A stretch of 64,000 nucleotides of DNA from Pseudomonas uvaldensis (GTDB lineage Bacteria; Pseudomonadota; Gammaproteobacteria; Pseudomonadales; Pseudomonadaceae). The notes under the pieces are model-generated. The model made no database searches. It was given only the letters and a program-made list of their open reading frames with translations, and was not told where the DNA came from. Where the stretch lies: positions 434,001 to 498,000 of the forward strand of contig NZ_JAIWKS010000002.1 of assembly GCF_021271205.1 (NCBI RefSeq), in the 5' to 3' direction. Position 1 is the stretch's first letter. Every line of letters begins with the position of its first letter. Position numbers and translations under genes: made by a program. Shown piece by piece: positions 61,999-64,000 of this stretch.

Positions 61999-62036
61999 AT
62001 TCCAATTGATGGGTTATTCCTGGGTCAATTTGGAAT
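61999..62036. promoter_or_regulatory. Inverted repeat in the mdeR-mdeA intergenic region
   Basis: ATTCCAATTGA (61999-62009) and TCAATTTGGAAT (62025-62036) are inverted copies differing by one inserted base, separated by 15 bases. It is placed 35 bases from mdeR and 53 from mdeA and is a plausible Lrp-type binding site. Confidence 0.55.
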
Positions 62037-62088
62037 TTTTCTTGTTGAAATTGAGCATAGCATTGTAGGAAATACAGGAGTGCTCAAC

Positions 62089-63297
62089 ATGAACAATAAA
62101 AACAATGAACTGGGCTTTTCCACCCGCGCCATCCATCACGGCTATAACCCGCTGGACAACAACGGCGCACTGATCCCGCCGATCTACCTGACCTCTACGT
62201 TCGCCTTCCCTACCGCCGAATACGGCGCCGGTTGTTTCGCCGGCGAAGAATCCGGGCATTTTTACACGCGGATCTCCAACCCCACATTGGCTCTGTTGGA
62301 GTCACGCATGGCGGCTTTGGAAAACGGCGAGGCGGCGGTGGCCTTCAGCTCCGGCATGGGAGCCATTGCCGCGACCTTTTGGACCTTGCTGCGCCCCGGT
62401 GACGAGATCATCCTCAGCCGTACGTTGTACGGTTGCACCTTCGCCCTGCTGCACCACGGTATTGGCGAGTTTGGCGTCAAGGTGCGCCATGTTGACATGT
62501 CCAACCTGGCCGAACTGCGCGATGCCATCAGTCCTTCGACGCGCATGATCTACTTCGAATCCCCGGCCAATCCGAACATGCAGCTGGTCGACATCTGCGC
62601 GGTGGCCAAGATTGCCCACCATCATCGGAATGTCACCTTGGTGGTCGATAACACCTACTGCACTCCATACCTGCAACGCCCCTTGGAAATGGGTGCGGAT
62701 GTAGTCGTGCATTCGGCCACCAAGTACCTCAGTGGCCATGGCGATATCACGGCCGGCATCGTGATTGCCAGTCATCCACTGGCAAACCGCATTCGCCTGC
62801 ACGGCCTCAAGGACCTGACCGGTGCGGTCATGTCGCCTCAGGACGCTTTTCTGCTGATGCGCGGGCTCAAGACCCTGTCACTGCGCATGGAGCGCCATTG
62901 CAGCAACGCCCAGGTGATCGCCGAGTATTTACAAGCGCACCCGGCCGTCGAATGGGTCACCTACCCCGGCCTGCCCTCCTTTGCTCAGTACGACCTGGCG
63001 TCGAGGCAGATGAAGTTGCCCGGGGGCATGATCGCCTTCGAACTCAAAGGCGGCCTGACCACCGGCCGGCGTTTCATGAACGCACTGGAGTTGTTCGCCC
63101 GCGCGGTCAGCCTGGGAGACGCCGAGTCCCTGGCCCAGCATCCAGCCAGTATGACCCATTCCACCTACACGCCTGAAGAGCGTGCGCACCACGGGATTTC
63201 CGAGGGGTTGGTGCGTTTGTCGGTGGGCCTTGAAGACATCGCGGACCTGCTGGCCGACATCACCCAAGCGCTGGATGCCTGTGCTCAAGGAGGTTGA
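62089..63297 (+). CDS. mdeA: L-methionine gamma-lyase
   Basis: A 402-residue PLP enzyme of the Cys/Met-metabolism family, splitting L-methionine to methanethiol, 2-oxobutyrate and ammonia. Residues that distinguish methionine gamma-lyase are present: Tyr59 and Arg61 (HFYTRISNP), Tyr114 with Cys116 (LYGCTF), and the PLP lysine in [16 protein letters not shown] lies eight bases before ATG 62089. It is divergent from mdeR. The genes for the 2-oxobutyrate dehydrogenase step (mdeB) are not in the window. Confidence 0.93.
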   Translation: MNNKNNELGFSTRAIHHGYNPLDNNGALIPPIYLTSTFAFPTAEYGAGCFAGEESGHFYTRISNPTLALLESRMAALENGEAAVAFSSGMGAIAATFWTLLRPGDEIILSRTLYGCTFALLHHGIGEFGVKVRHVDMSNLAELRDAISPSTRMIYFESPANPNMQLVDICAVAKIAHHHRNVTLVVDNTYCTPYLQRPLEMGADVVVHSATKYLSGHGDITAGIVIASHPLANRIRLHGLKDLTGAVMSPQDAFLLMRGLKTLSLRMERHCSNAQVIAEYLQAHPAVEWVTYPGLPSFAQYDLASRQMKLPGGMIAFELKGGLTTGRRFMNALELFARAVSLGDAESLAQHPASMTHSTYTPEERAHHGISEGLVRLSVGLEDIADLLADITQALDACAQGG

Positions 63298-63377
63298 CCA
63301 CGTCCACCGCTTATACCCTCAACGATGGCGAGCTCAGTGCGCAAGACCAGGATCTCCAGGAAACCCGGAAAATGTCC
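63298..63377 (+). pseudogene. Possible remnant of a gene once following mdeA
   Basis: A GGAGG ribosome site (63289-63293) overlaps the end of mdeA and is followed at a normal distance by ACG TCC ACC GCT TAT, where an ATG might once have been. The frame (TSTAYTLNDGELSAQDQD) runs openly into the convergent lipoprotein gene. I cannot name the product. It may be chance. Confidence 0.25.
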
Positions 63378-63896
63378 TTATTTAACGAACCTAAGGCACC
63401 CGAACCCAGTCTTGATCTGCAATTGTTGGATGGGCTCGACACTCTCCTGCTCGCCGATTTTCTTGATGACCGCCACCCCGCAGTAAGACTCGTCTCGGTT
63501 GAAGATCGGAAGAATGCCTGTCTTAGGCTCGGTCCAAGAGCCCGAGGTCAAGGTATAGGTGGCTCCATTCTGCGGTTTGAATGAGAACGGGATCTTGCAA
63601 GCGCTGCTGCCTGCGACTTGCCAGTAAGTCAGTATCAGCTCCTTGTCCACGGCAACCCGGGATTCAATATATTCCCCGTTAGAGGGCAGAACCGTATAAC
63701 CGGCATAACATCCGTTGTCGCCGAAGGTCATGGCATCCAGCCTCGCCCCTCCTCCAGCCTTGAGGCGAACGGTTGCAGCGGGATCGCCGGGTCCGGGAAC
63801 GACATATTGCTTACCCTGTAAAAACGAAGTGCAACCGCTGATCAGCAATGCGCCGGCCAGCAAGATAAACCGACCAGATTTTTGATTGACGTACAT
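63378..63896 (-). CDS. Lipoprotein of unknown function
   Basis: A 172-residue lipoprotein with signal GRFILLAGALLISGC (lipobox LISGC). The mature domain is beta-rich, with four further cysteines (NGCYAGY, SSACKIPF, ESYCGVAV, GFGCLRF) that may form two disulfides. It resembles unnamed Pseudomonas envelope lipoproteins. It converges with mdeA. The 104 bases upstream to the window end hold no other gene I can see. Confidence 0.8.
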   Translation of the reverse strand: MYVNQKSGRFILLAGALLISGCTSFLQGKQYVVPGPGDPAATVRLKAGGGARLDAMTFGDNGCYAGYTVLPSNGEYIESRVAVDKELILTYWQVAGSSACKIPFSFKPQNGATYTLTSGSWTEPKTGILPIFNRDESYCGVAVIKKIGEQESVEPIQQLQIKTGFGCLRFVK

Positions 63897-64000
63897 CCAT
63901 TTCTCCCTGGTTCCATTGGGGTGCCCTAGCCGTTTCGGAGACTTGGACTATCGAAAGCGGTCTGATGGTAGTGGATTCTGTGCGCTGCCGAGCAGGTTTG

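Overview
The window reads as a chromosomal stretch of a fluorescent-group Pseudomonas. Support comes from the high G+C, the aprF / serine-protease autotransporter / RTX lipase order typical of P. fluorescens relatives, a galactose dehydrogenase matching the classical P. fluorescens enzyme, MdeA/MdeR-type methionine gamma-lyase genes, calA/calB-type coniferyl genes and one fluorescens-style REP element. I see 57 protein genes and no rRNA, tRNA, CRISPR array, prophage or insertion sequence.

Layout. 0-7 kb: end of an alkaline-protease type I secretion locus (AprF, a subtilisin autotransporter, LipA and a small secreted protein). 7-13 kb: a FAN1-like nuclease overlapping a nuclease-helicase, then a hybrid histidine kinase. 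13-15 kb: two small membrane proteins and a proton antiporter. 15.4-21.6 kb: a tight four-gene operon (haem-oxygenase-like di-iron oxidase, methyltransferase, YbdK ligase, DNA ligase D). 21.6-37.7 kb: mostly housekeeping or stress genes (Yip1, PncC/CinA, DUF421, short-chain dehydrogenases (SDRs), VOC proteins, MalY/PatB, YghU) with a c-di-GMP pair (diguanylate cyclase plus receiver-CheC/CheX-like protein) and a galactose dehydrogenase gene.

38.0-50.8 kb is the most interesting block. It holds coniferyl aldehyde dehydrogenase, an alpha/beta esterase, a TetR regulator, an XylR/DmpR-type sigma-54 activator, coniferyl alcohol dehydrogenase, and then DUF1302, DUF1329, a Ycf48-like propeller and an MMPL/RND permease. 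A near-consensus -24/-12 promoter precedes calA and a weaker one precedes calB. I read this as a sigma-54-controlled system that moves a hydrophobic phenylpropanoid (perhaps an ester) across the envelope, hydrolyses it and oxidises the alcohol to the acid. The envelope half is not functionally described.

50.8-54.6 kb: a YqaA protein, then a stand-alone EAL phosphodiesterase convergent with, and overlapping, a receiver-only regulator and PAS histidine kinase on AT-richer DNA. 54.7-61.2 kb: accessory detoxification-type genes (metallo-beta-lactamase-fold hydrolase, Tat-exported hydrolase, cyclophilin-like protein, MFS pump) under two LysR regulators. 61.5-64 kb: the divergent mdeR/mdeA pair for methionine breakdown, a possible gene remnant and a lipoprotein.

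Starts were chosen by Shine-Dalgarno spacing, signal peptides and family N-termini. All functional statements are from reading the sequence without database searches.
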